64,000 nucleotides of DNA, taken from positions 5,704,001-5,768,000 of the forward strand of contig NZ_CP110636.1 in assembly GCF_026153355.1 (NCBI RefSeq), written 5' to 3'. Of the stretch, positions 62,394 through 64,000 are shown piece by piece. The stretch's first letter is position 1; each line of letters starts with the position of its first letter. Source of the stretch: Streptomyces endophytica. Lineage in GTDB: Bacteria; Actinomycetota; Actinomycetes; Streptomycetales; Streptomycetaceae. Made by a program: the position numbers and the translations under genes. The notes beneath the pieces were generated by a model, which was given only the letters and a program-made list of their open reading frames with translations, was not told the DNA's origin and searched no databases.

Positions 62394-63539
62394 TCACTCC
62401 GGCGTCGGCTCCTCCGTCCACCGCAGGATGGCGCCGAGTCCGCCGGAGGGCGCCCGTTCGGGATCTCGGACGATCACGACCTCGGCGCCGCTGGCCGCGG
62501 CCGACCGGATGAGCGCGTCGTCGGCCCGGGCGGCGGCCGGCCGCACCTCGTCGCCGAGGTACTGCAACTCGGTGCCACGCACGGCCAGTTGGTCGGCGCC
62601 GTCACCGACCCAGACCTGGCGTCCGGTGTCCGCGCCGTGCGGGTCGACCAGCAGGGTGTCGATCCGGTGTTCCCGGGCCGCCTCGACGAGCGCGGGGATG
62701 CCGGCCGCGGCGTGCGGGGCGCTCTTGCCGCCGGGGCCTTCGCCGGTGCGGAAGCGGTCGGTCACCTCCACGACGTGCTGGCGCTCCTGCTCGGCCCGGA
62801 CCTGGGCGATGTCCCGTTCCACCAGGTCGCTCTCGGAGCCGGCCGCGCGGCCGCCGTGTTCGCTCTCGTAGGTGATGCCGCGCAGCTGTTCCGGCAGCTT
62901 CTCGTGCACGAGGTGCCGCTCGCGGGCGTCGCCGATGAGGATGACGGCCTCCGCCCCGTGCTCCTGCGCGGTCCGGCGGATCGCGTCGGCGATCTCCCCG
63001 GCGTTCTGCTCCCAGGTGTTCTCCACCTTGGCCTGGAAGTGGCTCTCGGACCAGTCCGAGGACGTGGTGCGGTGGACGGGCCACTCGGCGCCGGTGACCT
63101 TGCCGGCGTCGTCCTCGCTGCCCTGCTGCCCCAGGACGGCGAGGTCCGCCCCGGTGCGGTCCAGCCGGACCACGAGGCAGACGGGGTCGTCGCCGATCGC
63201 GGCCAGGAAGGGCGCGATCCGGGGCACCGGCCCCCAGGCGGCGAAGGGTGTGGGCGGCGGTCCGGGCAACGGCGCGTTGAGCACGACCTTGCCGTTGGTG
63301 GCGAACAGCACCCGCCCGGCGTGCGACTGCGGTTCCCCTTCGCGCCGCGTGACCAGGGCCTCGTGCACGGCCCCGCAGGTGGCCTCGTCCGCGCCGAGCG
63401 CGAAGAGCTGCGCGGTGGTCGCGCTCGCCGTCAACTCTTGCTGTTTCTCGGCGTCCTCGGTGCCGTGCGAGATATCGGCATAGACGGTTGCCCATGGGCC
63501 CGGCCGATCGATGACCGGTCGAAGGAGCGAGAGTCGCAT
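62394..63539 (-). CDS. baeRF family (Rv2629-like) protein
   Basis: A 381-residue protein. The start MRLSLLRPVIDRPGPWATVY and WAPVYADIS-type N-terminus, plus EAVILIGDARERHLVHEKLP and the C-terminal AAAASGAEVVIV, match the bacterial/archaeal eRF1 (baeRF2) group that includes mycobacterial Rv2629. These carry an eRF1-like central domain and are suspected ribosome-associated stress factors. Convergent with the MFS gene and divergent from a small conserved gene at the window edge. Confidence 0.85.
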   Translation of the reverse strand: MRLSLLRPVIDRPGPWATVYADISHGTEDAEKQQELTASATTAQLFALGADEATCGAVHEALVTRREGEPQSHAGRVLFATNGKVVLNAPLPGPPPTPFAAWGPVPRIAPFLAAIGDDPVCLVVRLDRTGADLAVLGQQGSEDDAGKVTGAEWPVHRTTSSDWSESHFQAKVENTWEQNAGEIADAIRRTAQEHGAEAVILIGDARERHLVHEKLPEQLRGITYESEHGGRAAGSESDLVERDIAQVRAEQERQHVVEVTDRFRTGEGPGGKSAPHAAAGIPALVEAAREHRIDTLLVDPHGADTGRQVWVGDGADQLAVRGTELQYLGDEVRPAAARADDALIRSAAASGAEVVIVRDPERAPSGGLGAILRWTEEPTPE

Positions 63540-63856
63540 GGCGCTGCCTCCTTGGGTTCTCCCGGTATGCGTGGGCTTGATCTGCGGTTGGCTGCGTATG
63601 CGGTGGGACGCGTATGCGTCGCTTGTCTGCGGTTGGCTGTCATCTGCGGTTGGCTGTCATACGAATTCCCGATCCCCCAGGGCGTATGCATTGCGGTCCG
63701 GCCCGGGATATGCCTTCGGGTTCGTCACGCAGCGTGGTGGGGCGGGTGAATTCCGTGCCGGGGCTTGAATCGACCGCGTCGGGTTGTTAGGGCGGAGGGA
63801 CCAGGGAAACTGGGAGAAAGCGTCGGGTCGGCACGACTCGGAGACCGGAGGCAGCG
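63540..63856. other. Divergent intergenic region with direct repeats
   Basis: 317 bp between the baeRF and small-gene starts. It contains TCTGCGGTTGGCTG three times (63581-63594, 63626-63639, 63643-63656) and GCGTATGCG twice nearby. No gene. It may hold both promoters. Confidence 0.5.
63626..63659. repeat. Exact tandem duplication of a 17-bp unit
   Basis: TCTGCGGTTGGCTGTCA occurs twice head to tail (63626-63642 and 63643-63659). The first 14 bases occur once more at 63581-63594. Confidence 0.95.
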
Positions 63857-64000
63857 ATGGTCATGGAACACGGAATGGACAAGACCGGCCCCGCCCGGGA
63901 CGACATGATGAAGAAGCAGCTGCGCGGGCAACTGGCCGCGGAGCGCTCGCTGCGGACCGACGAGGAACACGAACTCGAGCCCGCGGGCGAGGACCAGCCG
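63857..64000 (+). CDS. Small conserved protein, DUF2795-like (cut off by window end)
   Basis: ATG 63857 has GGAGG 5 nt upstream. The visible 48 residues (MVMEHGMDKTGPARDDMMKK, QLRGQLAAERSLRTDEEHEL, EPAGEDQP) match the acidic N-terminal part of a short actinobacterial family with a following DUF2795 domain. The frame is open at the window edge. It shares its promoter region with the baeRF gene. Confidence 0.7.
   Translation, partial: MVMEHGMDKTGPARDDMMKKQLRGQLAAERSLRTDEEHELEPAGEDQP

Overview
This window is a piece of a Streptomyces-type actinomycete chromosome. The support is very high GC with strong third-position GC bias, many GTG and TTG starts, leaderless promoters, and actinobacterial marker genes: rbpA with a sigma-R promoter, Ku/LigD, lnt-ppm1, nsrR-hmp, a DasR-type chitinase promoter and MocR/YczE. 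No rRNA, tRNA, CRISPR array, prophage or transposase was seen.

Layout. 1-8.8 kb: the 3' part of an N-glycan utilisation operon (sugar ABC importer, GH5_18-like beta-mannosidase, GH85 endo-beta-N-acetylglucosaminidase, GH38 alpha-mannosidase). 8.8-16.2 kb: small hypotheticals, a lipoprotein esterase, an antitoxin-like protein, a GNAT enzyme, a cold-shock protein, a D,D-carboxypeptidase, a roughly 490-bp inverted-repeat block, an MFS exporter and a methyltransferase. 16.2-21 kb: MurJ, the LigD polymerase domain divergent from Ku, an S4 RNA-binding protein and YchJ. 21-27.6 kb: a small membrane protein with an FtsK-like membrane protein, MocR divergent from YczE, a glycerophosphodiesterase and a UMF1-like MFS protein. 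27.6-31.5 kb: rbpA, fxsA, ppm1, lnt. 32-38.5 kb: amidohydrolase, Lrp regulator, phosphotransferase-fold gene with an interrupted partner, acyl-CoA dehydrogenase. 38.7-45.4 kb: chitinase, TetR, GAF regulator with aldehyde dehydrogenase, then a decayed stretch with a GlxA/AraC remnant. 45.4-53.8 kb: regulator/enzyme pairs (ArsR-like with hydrolase, TetR with flavin monooxygenase, HxlR with quinone oxidoreductase). 53.4-56.7 kb: the nitric-oxide module hmp/nsrR with cupin and DUF779 genes. 56.9-64 kb: DUF1444-like protein, a chitin-type LPMO, a LacI regulator divergent from a nucleoside hydrolase-MFS operon, a baeRF-family protein and the start of a small conserved gene.

How genes work together. 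GH85 would release N-glycans outside the cell, the importer would bring them in, and GH38 plus GH5_18 would strip the mannoses. The chitinase and the LPMO both carry DasR-type boxes, so chitin breakdown looks co-regulated. Hmp detoxifies NO and is probably repressed by the neighbouring NsrR through boxes in front of both genes. The LacI regulator probably controls nucleoside salvage.

A caution for readers: at least six genes (GH38, carboxypeptidase, S4 protein, FtsK-like protein, Hmp, cupin) have their family-typical sequence split between two frames, and YchJ, the glycerophosphodiesterase and a tiny ORF probably do too. In every case the repair is one missing base in a C/G-rich run. The shared sign points to systematic base drop-out in the sequence rather than gene decay. 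A separate effect is a short palindromic repeat found twice, once inside a coding region and once supplying the last codons of fxsA.
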